Positions 34,738 through 43,694 of a stretch of 64,000 nucleotides of DNA are shown here, piece after piece (the first letter of the stretch is position 1; each line of letters opens with the position of its first letter). The notes under the pieces are model-generated. The model had not been told where the DNA came from. It saw nothing but the letters and a program-made list of their open reading frames with translations, and searched no databases. The translations under genes were made by a program, and so were the position numbers. Origin of the DNA: Flavobacterium sp. 20NA77.7 (GTDB taxonomy: Bacteria > Bacteroidota > Bacteroidia > Flavobacteriales > Flavobacteriaceae); contig NZ_CP133721.1 of the NCBI RefSeq assembly GCF_031326205.1, positions 620,001 to 684,000 of the forward strand, read 5' to 3'.

Positions 34738-35451
34738 TTATTTTTCAATTTCTCTTCGTTCTTTAATCCACTGGGTTAGCCTTTTACCATATAAAGATTT
34801 AGCTACTTGTGGACTCATAGATTTTTGTATGGTGTCTAATAATTTCAAATTAGCATCTGGAATTTCACTTAATGCTAAGTAAGGAGCTACTTCGCTTTTT
34901 CCATTTACAACAGCAAAATTAGCTGTGTATAAGTATTTTCTAATAGTAAGTTTGTCTTTATCAGCTTTTATTTTTTCAGAAATACTTGTGTTATTTGTTT
35001 TAAGATTTTTTAATTCCTTTGCTACTAATTCTATTTTATCATTAGCAATATTGTTTTTAATTTTTTGGTATTCTTCGTATACTTTTTGATTTTTAGAACC
35101 TGTAAATCTTGCACTTGCATAAAATTCTTTTAACGTAGTTTCAAATTTCATTACGCCAGGTTCTGCAAAAAATTGTAAGGTATTGTCAATAGATTTAGTT
35201 TGTCCTCTGTCAAGAAAAATGTATAACATTTGAGGTTCTTCGAGTTGTAAATAGGTGTCAAATGATGATTTTCCCTCAAATTGAATAGTATCTAAATTGA
35301 TTAAAGAAGTATCTTTTAGTTGTTGAATGTATATTTTGCCTTGTTTTAATCCATCAATGTTTCCAACTAAATGTAAATTCCCTTTTTTAGTATTTTCTTT
35401 TGAACAAGCCAATGCTAAAACAAGAATGGCCAATGCTACTATTTTTTTCAT
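34738..35451 (-). CDS. DUF4369 domain lipoprotein
   Basis: This 237-residue protein has a lipoprotein signal (VLALACSKEN, Cys near 16). A DUF4369 domain follows (LHLVGNIDGLKQGKIYIQQL ... INLDTIQFEG, to about residue 110) and then a helical C-terminal part. In Bacteroidota, DUF4369 often sits at the N-terminus of TlpA-like thioredoxin lipoproteins; here the thioredoxin domain is absent. Function is unknown, with a periplasmic or outer-membrane location likely. Confidence 0.85.
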   Translation of the reverse strand: MKKIVALAILVLALACSKENTKKGNLHLVGNIDGLKQGKIYIQQLKDTSLINLDTIQFEGKSSFDTYLQLEEPQMLYIFLDRGQTKSIDNTLQFFAEPGVMKFETTLKEFYASARFTGSKNQKVYEEYQKIKNNIANDKIELVAKELKNLKTNNTSISEKIKADKDKLTIRKYLYTANFAVVNGKSEVAPYLALSEIPDANLKLLDTIQKSMSPQVAKSLYGKRLTQWIKERREIEK

Positions 35452-35482
35452 TTTTCATTTAAATTTTGATGTGCAAAGTAAT

Positions 35483-35517
35483 AAAAAAATCCTCAAACAA
35501 TAAGCTGTTTGAGGATT
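35483..35517 (-). terminator. terminator after the M61 peptidase gene
   Basis: AATCCTCAAACA pairs perfectly with TGTTTGAGGATT around a six-base loop, and a run of T's follows on the minus strand. Confidence 0.9.
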
Positions 35518-35540
35518 AGATTTTATTTAAATTATCGAAA

Positions 35541-37403
35541 TTAGCCTTTTAACCAAGCATTTTTCAAATTTTCTTTAGATTTATCAGTTGCCATAAATCC
35601 GTCTTTTTCAGTTTTTGGTAATACAATTTTACCCGTTAAGGTTTGTTCTTTACCATCTCGACTAATTTTGACTGTAATGTTATCTCCTTCTTTAAAATCT
35701 TCACTAGCCATGATTAAATCATAAATATTATCAAAATTATAAGCTGTTCCATTTATGGCTAATATGTGATCTTCACCTTTAATGCCTAACGTGGTCATAA
35801 AGCTGTTTTCATTTACCATCGGCAATGCTATAATTTCTTTTGTGCTTTGGTCAACTCTAATATAAGGTGTTCTTTCATCTTTCAAGAATGCATTTCCAGG
35901 TACTTGAATTTTAGCATTTTTTACACCCATTTTAGCAAAGTAAAAATCGTAAGGAATTGGCGTTTCACCAGCCACATATTTCTCTAAAAAGGCACCAATT
36001 TCTGGATATGTGATTCTTGTGATAGTGGCAAATAATTCATTATCATTAAATGGTTTTTGGCTTCCAAACTCATTTGACAAATCTTGCATTAAACTTAAAA
36101 TTCCTCTTTTACCACCGCTTAATTCTCTAAGTTGAATATCTAAGCACATAGCAATTAATGCCCCTTTTTGATACACATTGATGTATTGATCTTTATAAGG
36201 AGGGTTTAAAACGTTTTTACTCATTTTAGTAAAACTCATTTTGTCATTCATTGCGTTGGCTTGTTCAATTTTTCCTGCCATTCTTTTATAAAAATCTTCT
36301 TCAGATATAAGTCCTTGATTGATTTGGAATAAATTTGCAAAATATTCTGTAATACCTTCATACATCCATAAATGTTCTGACATTTTTGGACTATTATAAT
36401 CAAAGAAATGAATTTCTCTAGAATGCACACTTAATGGCGTTACAATGTGAAAAAACTCATGTGAAACAACATCTTTTAGTTGTTCTTTAAGTGCTTCTAA
36501 CGGCATCATTTCTGGCATAACTACTGTAGTTGAAGTAGTATGTTCTAAAGCACCAAATCCTTTAGCATCTTTACCCATTACATCAGATAAATATAATAAA
36601 ATAGTATATTTTTTTGTACTATTAAATTTGCCTAAAAATCTTTTTTGTGCACGCATAAAGTTTTCCATTTCCGGAGTAATATCTGCTGCTTTATACTTGC
36701 CTTTTGGAGAATATACACTAATTACAATGTCCATGCCCTCTACATTAAACGCGGTATAATCTGGTTTTGAATACATGATTGGATGGTCAACCAATTCAGC
36801 ATATCTAGATGTGTTAAATTGGTCAATTTCATTACTAGCGTTTGTGTCAATCATAGAAGTTGCTCCCCACAATGTAGCAGGATGTTTAATCTCAACCGAA
36901 TAAGGTGTCTCTAAATGTCCATCAAAATACCCAACAAAGCCGTGTGTGTTTAAAACAAAATTTTCACCGGCAATTATGTTTGTACCTGCTGGAGAAAAAA
37001 TATCATCTCCTTTTCCAAAACCTTCACCCGCTTCTGTGTCATAGGTGTCGTTTACCCAATAGGTTATTTTTGCAAGTGCTTTAGCATCTGAAATGGTATA
37101 AGAGTTATCATCCATTTTTGCAATTTTTAATGGATTTCCTTTTTTGTCAAATGCTTTTACGTTTTCTACAAATCGTCCATAATCATCTTCAGAATAGGTG
37201 CCTGGGACTATTTTAGGTATGTTGAATGTTATTGTTTCTGTTGTAAAAGTTGGCGGCATAATAGTAACTTGTACTTTGTCTTCTTTTACATTAACTAAAT
37301 CAATACTTACTGAGACTGTTTTTTTGGGTGTTTCAGCAGCAAAAGTTGGTTTACAAGCTAAAATTAATAAAGCTAAACCGAAAGATTTAAGAATTTTTTT
37401 CAT
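35541..37403 (-). CDS. M61 family metallopeptidase with PDZ domain
   Basis: This 620-residue secreted enzyme has a signal peptide (ending KPTFAAE). An N-terminal beta domain precedes the catalytic M61 domain with the zinc motif SHEFFHIV (near residue 315) and a downstream Glu in YEGITEYFANLF. The C-terminal PDZ-like region contains LGIKGEDHILAINGT. M61 glycyl aminopeptidases act on peptides in the periplasm or outside the cell. The Cys in LLILACKP could alternatively make it a lipoprotein. It is transcribed alone, with a terminator after it. Confidence 0.9.
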   Translation of the reverse strand: MKKILKSFGLALLILACKPTFAAETPKKTVSVSIDLVNVKEDKVQVTIMPPTFTTETITFNIPKIVPGTYSEDDYGRFVENVKAFDKKGNPLKIAKMDDNSYTISDAKALAKITYWVNDTYDTEAGEGFGKGDDIFSPAGTNIIAGENFVLNTHGFVGYFDGHLETPYSVEIKHPATLWGATSMIDTNASNEIDQFNTSRYAELVDHPIMYSKPDYTAFNVEGMDIVISVYSPKGKYKAADITPEMENFMRAQKRFLGKFNSTKKYTILLYLSDVMGKDAKGFGALEHTTSTTVVMPEMMPLEALKEQLKDVVSHEFFHIVTPLSVHSREIHFFDYNSPKMSEHLWMYEGITEYFANLFQINQGLISEEDFYKRMAGKIEQANAMNDKMSFTKMSKNVLNPPYKDQYINVYQKGALIAMCLDIQLRELSGGKRGILSLMQDLSNEFGSQKPFNDNELFATITRITYPEIGAFLEKYVAGETPIPYDFYFAKMGVKNAKIQVPGNAFLKDERTPYIRVDQSTKEIIALPMVNENSFMTTLGIKGEDHILAINGTAYNFDNIYDLIMASEDFKEGDNITVKISRDGKEQTLTGKIVLPKTEKDGFMATDKSKENLKNAWLKG

Positions 37404-37461
37404 TTTTTTGATTTCAAATGTTTACTACTCATAAGTAGCAATTAGGTTGGTATTGTTACAA

Positions 37462-37485
37462 AAAAATCCCGAAATTTTCGGGATT
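37462..37485 (-). terminator. terminator after the DUF2805 gene
   Basis: AATCCCGAA pairs with TTCGGGATT around a short loop, and T's follow on the minus strand, seven bases after the DUF2805 stop. Confidence 0.8.
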
Positions 37486-37492
37486 ATATTAT

Positions 37493-37777
37493 TTAGTCAA
37501 ATTTATTTTTAAAATAATACTTGCTGTCTAATTCATCATCGTCATCAAAGGCATTAAATTTTTGTGGTTTTGGCTTGGGTTTGCCTGCAGCAATTTTCTT
37601 TTTCCACAATTCAAAATTGTCTTTAGATAGACGTTTACGCATAATTTCAGTAACTTCACTTTCTGAAATTCCAAATTCTTCTTTAATTACTTCAAAAGGT
37701 TTTTTTTCCTCTTGAGCCATACTAACAACTCTATCTATTTCTTCGTTGTTTAGTTCTACTCTTTTACTTTTTTTCAT
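37493..37777 (-). CDS. DUF2805/TIGR03643 family small protein
   Basis: This 94-residue basic protein has a helix-turn-helix-like core (IDRVVSMAQEEKKPFEVIK, FGISESEVTEIMRKRL), then FELWKKKIAAGKPKPKP and an acidic tail. This is the pattern of the DUF2805 family of short proteins in Proteobacteria and Bacteroidota. DNA binding is suggested by the fold and charge but is not established. It has its own terminator. Confidence 0.8.
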   Translation of the reverse strand: MKKSKRVELNNEEIDRVVSMAQEEKKPFEVIKEEFGISESEVTEIMRKRLSKDNFELWKKKIAAGKPKPKPQKFNAFDDDDELDSKYYFKNKFD

Positions 37778-37897
37778 TAGTCGAAAAGCACAATTAATGT
37801 TGGTTATAATTTGTTATATTTTAAATATAGTTCAATATTAATAAAAAAAAATAAAAAAATAAAAAATGAATATATTTTTTTCAAAAATAAAATAAGT
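37778..37897. other. very AT-rich spacer
   Basis: These 120 bases between the DUF2805 and AlkB genes are almost entirely A and T (runs such as ATAAAAAAAAATAAAAAAAT near 37841-37866). I see no gene, repeat or clear terminator. Confidence 0.5.
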
Positions 37898-38500
37898 CTA
37901 AAAAACGGTTCGAAAAGTTAGATTAATTCGTGTGTTTTTAGGTTGAGTCGCTTTGGGTAATTGATGTTTGTAATGTACTTGAGCACCTTCTTTCATAAGT
38001 AATAAACTGCCATGTTCGAGCAATATATCACATTTTATATTTTTGTTTGTAGTATGTTTAATTTGAAATTTTCTGGTTTCACCTAAACTAAGTGATGCTA
38101 TTATAGGATCCTGGCCTAACTCTTTTTCGTTATCTGCATGCCACCCATTGCTATCTTTTTCATTTCTATATAAGTTTAAAAGAACTGAAGTAAATGAATG
38201 TTGCGCAATAGTTTCCACTTCTTCTTTTAGTAACCACACTAGGGGACTCCACGCTATTGGGTGCATTGTTATACCTGAATAGGAGTAGGGCTTACCTAAA
38301 TTTCCATAGAGTGCGGTTAATCTGGGTTGGGCAATTTTCTTTCCAAAAATAGTAATATCGTCTTGTTGCCAAGGCGTTTCTTGAAGCAATTTTTCAAAAT
38401 ACAAGTCTGCTTTTTCTTGATTTAAAAAGTTAGGATAATAAATAAAGGTAGCGTCTGGTAAATCAAGATGTATGGGATCTAATGAAAATAAGGTTTCCAT
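37898..38500 (-). CDS. alkB: AlkB-like 2-oxoglutarate/Fe(II) dioxygenase
   Basis: This 200-residue protein has the iron-binding HxD in GWHADNEKE (near residue 120), a distal His in QVHYKHQLPK, and the 2-oxoglutarate-binding Arg pair in TRINLTFR. RLTALYGN and LSLGETRKF match bacterial AlkB-like/ALKBH2-type proteins. It would demethylate alkylated bases such as 1-methyladenine. No ada or other adaptive-response gene is adjacent. It follows the EamA gene on the same strand. Confidence 0.88.
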   Translation of the reverse strand: METLFSLDPIHLDLPDATFIYYPNFLNQEKADLYFEKLLQETPWQQDDITIFGKKIAQPRLTALYGNLGKPYSYSGITMHPIAWSPLVWLLKEEVETIAQHSFTSVLLNLYRNEKDSNGWHADNEKELGQDPIIASLSLGETRKFQIKHTTNKNIKCDILLEHGSLLLMKEGAQVHYKHQLPKATQPKNTRINLTFRTVF

Positions 38501-38517
38501 ATAGTTTTAGTCACAAA

Positions 38518-39405
38518 TTATTTTTTTTGAACATTCATTAATACAATAGCTATTAATATAAGTATAATACCAACCCATTGTAAAAATACTACTTGCTCAT
38601 TTAATATAAAGAATGCCATTAATACGGATACTGGTAATTCTAAAGAGGAAACGATACTACCGAGTCCTATACCTGTTAATGGAAAACCAGCATTCATCAA
38701 AAGTGGAGGTATAATGGTGCCAAAAAGTGCTAAAAACAGACCGTATTCTAAAAAAATAGAATAGTTAAAAGATGTTTGTTGTGTAAATAAGGCAAACAAA
38801 AATACAATAACAGCACCACCTAAAAGCATATACAAACTTCTTTGCGCAGATGAAAGTTCAAGAGCAACTTTGTTAGCCGTAAACATAGTAGTTGTAAATG
38901 ATGCTGCCGCTAATAATCCCCAAAGGATACCTTTCCAATCTATTTGTACTGTATTAGAGATTATATTAGTTGCCAATATAGTTCCAACAAGTACTATACT
39001 AACCGCAAGTATTTTTTTACTTGATGGTGCTTTTTTATCAAGAATCCATTCAAGTAGTACTCCCATCCATACGGTTTGCATAAGCAGTACAATGGCAATA
39101 GATACATTTATGTACTTTACACATAAATAATAGAAAACACTTGTCATCCCTAAAGAAGTTCCTGCTAACATTAATTGAAAAATATTTTTTCTAGAAACTA
39201 CTTTAAATGTATTTCTCGCACTGTTTTTTTGAAACAAGTTTATAAGTACTATCCCAATAATACCTATGACAAATTGCGAAGTAGTTACTTCTGCCGTAGT
39301 ATATCCATTTTTATAGGCTAACTTTACGAATGTAGCCAACATGCCATAACTTGTTGCGCCAAGTCCAACAAGCGTAACGCCTTTAACTAGTGAATTGTTT
39401 GTCAT
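38518..39405 (-). CDS. EamA/DMT family transporter
   Basis: This protein of about 295 residues has ten predicted membrane helices in two EamA halves (VTLVGLGATSYGMLATFV; then ILWGLLAAASFTTTMFTANK). Substrates of this family are metabolites, often amino acids or nucleosides, and cannot be deduced here. I chose the ATG at 39405 (MTNNSLVKG); a start at 39432 would lie inside the end of the LysR gene and adds nine atypical residues. The gene follows LysR directly, so LysR may also influence it. Confidence 0.85.
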   Translation of the reverse strand: MTNNSLVKGVTLVGLGATSYGMLATFVKLAYKNGYTTAEVTTSQFVIGIIGIVLINLFQKNSARNTFKVVSRKNIFQLMLAGTSLGMTSVFYYLCVKYINVSIAIVLLMQTVWMGVLLEWILDKKAPSSKKILAVSIVLVGTILATNIISNTVQIDWKGILWGLLAAASFTTTMFTANKVALELSSAQRSLYMLLGGAVIVFLFALFTQQTSFNYSIFLEYGLFLALFGTIIPPLLMNAGFPLTGIGLGSIVSSLELPVSVLMAFFILNEQVVFLQWVGIILILIAIVLMNVQKK

Positions 39406-39413
39406 AATCAATT

Positions 39414-40331
39414 TTAAAATTTTGTAATCCAATGAAATTGTTGTTGAATTACCTTAGTTTTATTTGTGCTAATAAATTGTTTGTATGCTTCTGCAGCAGG
39501 AGATAAACTTTTGTTTTTTAAATGGATTAAATACCAGGTCGATATACTAGGTAAGTTTTTGACATTTAGTATTTTAAGTTCATTATTTAAAAGTTCATTT
39601 TTCAGACCTATAATCGGCATTATTGAAATACCAAGTTTTGCAATTACGGCTTGTTTTATCGCTTCATTAGATGCTAATTCAGTTGTTTTTTGATGCGATA
39701 TTTTATTTTTTTTCAGAAAATTCTCCATTGCTTTTCTAGTAGCAGAACCTTGTTCTCTAAATAGGAGATTATAATTTTGTAATTCATCAAAATTTAGGTC
39801 ATTTTTTTTAATGGAATTAGAACCAACAAAATAGAGTTTATTTTCCATTAATTCAATGCTTTCTACATCTAAATTTTCAGGTAATACTGAAACTAAGGCA
39901 AAGTCTATTTTATTTTTTTGCAGATCATCAAGCACTTGTAATCTATTTGTAACATCTAGTTTGAAATTTATTTGAGGATGTTCTTCAAAAAAATCTGTCA
40001 AAAAATAAGGCATGATATATTTACCAGTAGATACGACTGAAATATTTATATCTCCTGTTAATAGGCCTTTATAATTTTGGGTTTTGTAATTGACTAATTT
40101 TAATTCGTCAAGAATTTTTTTCGCAGATTCAGCGATTTCATAACCAAAATCAGTTATATAAATTTGTCTACCAATGGTTTCAGTAAGAGGAATATCAAAC
40201 TGATCTTGAAAATTTTTTAACTGGATTGAAACAGCAGGTTGAGTTAAATTTAATTCCTCAGACGCTCTGGTGATGCTTTTTGTTTCCGTAATTTTTAAAA
40301 AAAGAATTAGTTGGTGTAGAGTATAATTCAT
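39414..40331 (-). CDS. LysR family transcriptional regulator (CbbR/CysB-like)
   Basis: This 305-residue regulator has an N-terminal winged helix-turn-helix (residues 1-60: QLILFLKITETKSITRASEE, TQPAVSIQLKNF) and a co-inducer domain (about 90-295: GDINISVVSTGKYIMPYFL, FREQGSATRKAMENF). The EQGSATR element is a common feature of CbbR/CysB-type members. It is divergent from the DUF6671-Sua5-SbtA operon, the usual arrangement for a LysR activator of that operon. In cyanobacteria, LysR proteins of this kind (CcmR/CmpR) control bicarbonate transporters; applying that here is inference. Confidence 0.9.
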   Translation of the reverse strand: MNYTLHQLILFLKITETKSITRASEELNLTQPAVSIQLKNFQDQFDIPLTETIGRQIYITDFGYEIAESAKKILDELKLVNYKTQNYKGLLTGDINISVVSTGKYIMPYFLTDFFEEHPQINFKLDVTNRLQVLDDLQKNKIDFALVSVLPENLDVESIELMENKLYFVGSNSIKKNDLNFDELQNYNLLFREQGSATRKAMENFLKKNKISHQKTTELASNEAIKQAVIAKLGISIMPIIGLKNELLNNELKILNVKNLPSISTWYLIHLKNKSLSPAAEAYKQFISTNKTKVIQQQFHWITKF

Positions 40332-40340
40332 AAATAATAT

Positions 40341-40363
40341 TTATAATTATAATTGCAAAATTA
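40341..40363. promoter_or_regulatory. candidate LysR operator and lysR promoter
   Basis: In the 80-base divergent region, TTATAATTATAA (40341-40352) is a perfect palindrome containing a T-N11-A-type LysR box. Four bases away, the minus strand reads TAATTTTG (40363-40356), a -7 element for lysR. The geometry allows autorepression and activation of the divergent operon. AT-richness makes chance palindromes likely. Confidence 0.4.
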
Positions 40364-40411
40364 AATAAAAATTTATAAAAACAAAGTCTTTATTTTGTAA
40401 AAATTTTTTGA

Positions 40412-41254
40412 ATGCATCCAACATTTATTAATAGAACACTTTTTATTGCTACCAAGCATGGAAAGGAACATGCTTTAGCGCCATTATTATTAGATAAATT
40501 AGGAGTAGGAGTAGAAGTCGCATATATTGATACCGATATATTTGGAACTTTTTCTGGTGAAATTAATAGGAGTAAGTCTGTATTAGAAACATTGAGAGAT
40601 AAGTGCAATAGAGCTAGGGAAATATATGGAATAGACTTAGTGCTTTCAAGTGAAGGTTCTTTTGGCCCCCATCCACAAATTGGTTTTATGCCTTGTAATG
40701 AAGAATATTTGATGTTAATAGACTTTTCTAATGATCTTGAAGTCGTAGCAAAAGTTTTTTCTATAGAGACAAATTTTTCGTCAATGATTATCAAAACACA
40801 AGAAGAATTGATAAATTTTGCAGATAAAGTTCATTTTCCGTCACATAAAATAATTATCCGAAAATCCCTAACAGATTTTACGGATATAAAAAAAGGCATT
40901 GGAAATTTTGATGATTTAATTTTTTATTTTAATGAAATTAAATCCCAACAAGGTTATGCTTATGTAGAAACAGATATGAGGGCTTTGCATAATCCATCAC
41001 GAATGAAAGTGATAGAGCAAGCAGGTGAAAAATTAATAGAAAAGTTAAATAAATTTTGTCCAAATTGTTCTACACCAGGTTTTGATATCACTAAATTTGA
41101 AAAAGGATTGCCTTGTAGCTGGTGTGGAAATCCTACACAATCAATTTTATACACAATTGCTACTTGTTCTAAATGTTTATTTTTAGAAAAACATAAGTTT
41201 CCAAATGGGAAACAAGTAGAAGATCCACAATATTGTTCCTTCTGTAATCCATAA
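40412..41254 (+). CDS. DUF6671 family protein with two C-terminal zinc ribbons
   Basis: This 280-residue, apparently cytoplasmic protein has an N-terminal alpha/beta region (RTLFIATKHGKEHALAPLL, SEGSFGPHPQIGFMPCNEEY), a central part with YAYVETDMRALHNPSRM, and a Cys-rich tail. The tail carries four CxxC pairs, CPNC, CSWC, CSKC and CSFC (about residues 216-279), enough for two zinc sites. I match it to DUF6671, whose function is unknown. It is the first gene of a three-gene operon with a Sua5-like enzyme and a bicarbonate permease, divergent from LysR. The zinc ribbons suggest nucleic-acid or protein binding; the context suggests a carbon-supply or tRNA-modification link. Confidence 0.75.
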   Translation: MHPTFINRTLFIATKHGKEHALAPLLLDKLGVGVEVAYIDTDIFGTFSGEINRSKSVLETLRDKCNRAREIYGIDLVLSSEGSFGPHPQIGFMPCNEEYLMLIDFSNDLEVVAKVFSIETNFSSMIIKTQEELINFADKVHFPSHKIIIRKSLTDFTDIKKGIGNFDDLIFYFNEIKSQQGYAYVETDMRALHNPSRMKVIEQAGEKLIEKLNKFCPNCSTPGFDITKFEKGLPCSWCGNPTQSILYTIATCSKCLFLEKHKFPNGKQVEDPQYCSFCNP

Positions 41255-41260
41255 ATTATT

Positions 41261-42208
41261 ATGATAACTAAAGACATTAATTTAGTCAAAAAGTATTTAA
41301 GAGATGGAAAAAATGTAGTTATTCCTACCGAAACTGTATATGGTTTAGCTGGGTCAATATTCTCTGATGATGCTCTAAAATCTATATTTAGCATAAAGAA
41401 AAGACCATTCGAAAACCCTCTGATTGTTCATGTATCTAATAAATCTCAAATTAGAGATTTAGTTACAGAAATTCACCCCAAAATTGAATTATTAATCGAT
41501 ACATTTATGCCCGGACCTTTAACCGTAGTTTTGCCGAGTAATGAAAAAGTTTCGAAATATATTACAGCTGGGAAATCAACTGTTGCTGTTCGTATTCCAA
41601 ATCATGAAATAACTCGAAAATTAATTGAAGAAATAGGTTTTCCTATCGCAGCGCCAAGCGCAAATCCGTTCCAACAAATTAGTCCAACAACCGCTGAACA
41701 AGTAGCGCATTATTTTTCAAACTTAGATCTCCCTATTTTAGATGGAGGTCAGTGTAACTGTGGAATAGAATCTACTATTGTAGGTATGGATAAAGATACG
41801 CCTATAATCTTCAGAAAAGGAGCAATTTCAATTGATAGAATAGAGCAATTAGTAGGTAAAGTTTTTCATCATTTGCCAAAATCTATACACATGCCTGGAA
41901 TGTATAAAAAACATTATTCGCCTTTAACACCATTAAAATTAGTTAAAGAATTATCAGAATTATCACCAGAAGATATGAGTAAATATGTAGGTCTTTTGAC
42001 ATTCTCTGAAAGACCTATTTTATCAGGTTTTAGAAAAATTAAAGTTCTTTCTGAAACAGAAAATGAAATGGAAGCTATTAAAAATTTATACACTTATCTA
42101 TTCGAACTAGATCAAGCAAAACTCGATTTGATAGTGGCAGTTAAAATTTCAATTAATTCAGAATTTGCTACATTAATTAATGAAAGATTAGAACAAGCAT
42201 CAAATTAA
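41261..42208 (+). CDS. L-threonylcarbamoyladenylate synthase (Sua5/YrdC/TsaC family)
   Basis: This 315-residue protein has the YrdC domain: TETVYGLAGSIF, KKRPFENPLIVHV, PGPLTVVLP, VAVRIPNH, PIAAPSANPFQQISPT and FRKGAIS. A linker with PGMYKKHYSP and a Sua5-type C-terminal domain follow. The enzyme joins threonine, bicarbonate and ATP to make threonylcarbamoyl-AMP, the donor for t6A37 in tRNAs that read ANN codons. It lies 6 bases after DUF6671 and 12 before the bicarbonate transporter, so substrate supply is a plausible reason for the linkage. Whether the genome has a second, housekeeping TsaC cannot be seen. Confidence 0.9.
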   Translation: MITKDINLVKKYLRDGKNVVIPTETVYGLAGSIFSDDALKSIFSIKKRPFENPLIVHVSNKSQIRDLVTEIHPKIELLIDTFMPGPLTVVLPSNEKVSKYITAGKSTVAVRIPNHEITRKLIEEIGFPIAAPSANPFQQISPTTAEQVAHYFSNLDLPILDGGQCNCGIESTIVGMDKDTPIIFRKGAISIDRIEQLVGKVFHHLPKSIHMPGMYKKHYSPLTPLKLVKELSELSPEDMSKYVGLLTFSERPILSGFRKIKVLSETENEMEAIKNLYTYLFELDQAKLDLIVAVKISINSEFATLINERLEQASN

Positions 42209-42220
42209 AACTATTTTATT

Positions 42221-43177
42221 ATGAATTTAAATTTATTAGTAGAAAACCTTACAAATCCTGCTTTATTATTTTTTGTTTTAGGATTGTTATCAGTAAGATT
42301 TAAAAGTGATTTAAAAATTCCTGAAAATTCATCGAAGTTTATTTCATTATACTTATTATTTTCAATTGGATTTAAAGGTGGTCAAGAATTGGCTCATAGT
42401 ACATTTAATTTGGAAATTATTTGGGCTATAATTTTAGGATTTTTAATTGCTGTAGTAATTCCGTTATATACTTTTTTTATCTTAAAACAAAAATTAAATA
42501 TAGAAAATTCTGGAGCCATAGCAGCGTCATATGGTTCGGTTAGTGCTGTTACATTTGTTACTGCAGTATCTTTTTTGGAAGCACACAAAGAAACTTTTGG
42601 AGGTCATATGGTAGCTGTTATGGCCTTAATGGAAGCACCTGCAATAATAATAGGAGTTTTATTAATAAAATTGTATGCCAAAGAGCAGAACGTGGTCTTA
42701 AGTTTTGGTTCAGTTATCAAACATGCTGTTACAAATGGAAGTGTTTTTTTAATACTAGGCAGTTTAGCAATTGGGTTTTTTGCAAATGAAAAAGAAGCTA
42801 TGGGTATTAAACCTTTTACAACAGATATTTTTAAAGGTTTTCTCGCATTATTTCTGTTAGACATGGGAATAATTAGTGGTAAAAAAATTGGAGATTTAAT
42901 AAAAAACGGAAAATTCACATTGATTTTTTCAATACTTATACCATTACTAAATGGTTGTGTAGTTGCTTATGTTACACAATGGTTTTTAGCTTCAACAGGA
43001 GATCGTTTTATGCTTGCAGTTTTAGCGGCAAGTGCTTCTTATATAGCTGTTCCAGCTGCAATGAAAATTGCTGTTCCAAAGGCAAATCCAGGTTTGTTTA
43101 TTCCCATGGCTTTGGCGATTACTTTTCCAATTAACATTACGATTGGAATGCCAATATATTATTTGATTATAAATTAG
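42221..43177 (+). CDS. SbtA-type sodium-dependent bicarbonate permease
   Basis: This 318-residue protein has about ten membrane helices. It opens NLLVENLTNPALLFFVLGLL and includes LLFSIGFKGGQELA, SYGSVSAVTFVTAVSFLE, LALFLLDMGIISG and YIAVPAAMKIAVPKANP, the pattern of the SbtA (former DUF897) family. Cyanobacterial SbtA is a high-affinity sodium/bicarbonate symporter. No SbtB PII-like partner is adjacent. The gene ends by overlapping the convergent DUF2721 gene by 11 bases. Confidence 0.88.
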   Translation: MNLNLLVENLTNPALLFFVLGLLSVRFKSDLKIPENSSKFISLYLLFSIGFKGGQELAHSTFNLEIIWAIILGFLIAVVIPLYTFFILKQKLNIENSGAIAASYGSVSAVTFVTAVSFLEAHKETFGGHMVAVMALMEAPAIIIGVLLIKLYAKEQNVVLSFGSVIKHAVTNGSVFLILGSLAIGFFANEKEAMGIKPFTTDIFKGFLALFLLDMGIISGKKIGDLIKNGKFTLIFSILIPLLNGCVVAYVTQWFLASTGDRFMLAVLAASASYIAVPAAMKIAVPKANPGLFIPMALAITFPINITIGMPIYYLIIN

Positions 43178-43568
43178 TAGATTCTTCTAAATCTTTTAAA
43201 TGAATACGAAGTGCCGTGACTGATATACTAACTTCCCAAAAAGATATACCTAAAGAAAGCAATAATGACAAAAGACTTGCCCCAAATGTATAGATACCAA
43301 AGCTGGATTTATTTAAATATAAGAGCAACATGGCAAAAACGGATAAAAATAAACTTAAAACACCAAAGAGTTGCATATAACGTATTAATGTTATCCTTAA
43401 ATTCAAATTCTTTATTTCTAAAAGAATGCTTTTATTTTTATGGTCATCATAATTTTTCTTCAACCCACGAACAATTTGTGCAATCGTTAAAAAACGATTT
43501 GTATAAGCTAATAAAATTAATGAAGTGGCTGAAAAAAGTAAGGCAGGAGTTTCTAAAGATAAGTTCAT
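43167..43568 (-). CDS. DUF2721 membrane protein
   Basis: This 133-residue protein has three membrane helices (TPALLFSATSLILLAYTNRF; IRYMQLFGVLSLFLSVFAML; FGASLLSLLLSLGISFWEVS). RFLTIAQIVRGLKK and ISVTALRIHLKDLE flank the second and third helices. This layout is characteristic of DUF2721. Function is unknown. It converges on the SbtA gene with overlapping 3' ends. Confidence 0.82.
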   Translation of the reverse strand: MNLSLETPALLFSATSLILLAYTNRFLTIAQIVRGLKKNYDDHKNKSILLEIKNLNLRITLIRYMQLFGVLSLFLSVFAMLLLYLNKSSFGIYTFGASLLSLLLSLGISFWEVSISVTALRIHLKDLEESTNL

Positions 43569-43616
43569 GTAAGATTATTTTGTGGTTCAAATTTACAAAA
43601 TATTGAGCTTTGTAAT

Positions 43617-43656
43617 AAAAAAAAATCCTGACAGGCTTCAAAAATCTGACAGGATT
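43617..43656 (-). terminator. terminator after htpG
   Basis: AATCCTG (43624-43630) pairs with CAGGATT (43650-43656), with further inner pairing interrupted by one mismatch. An eight-T run follows on the minus strand. It ends 39 bases downstream of the htpG stop. Confidence 0.75.
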
Positions 43657-43694
43657 AATTTGACTCTGAAATAAATTCAGAATGAAAATTTAGA

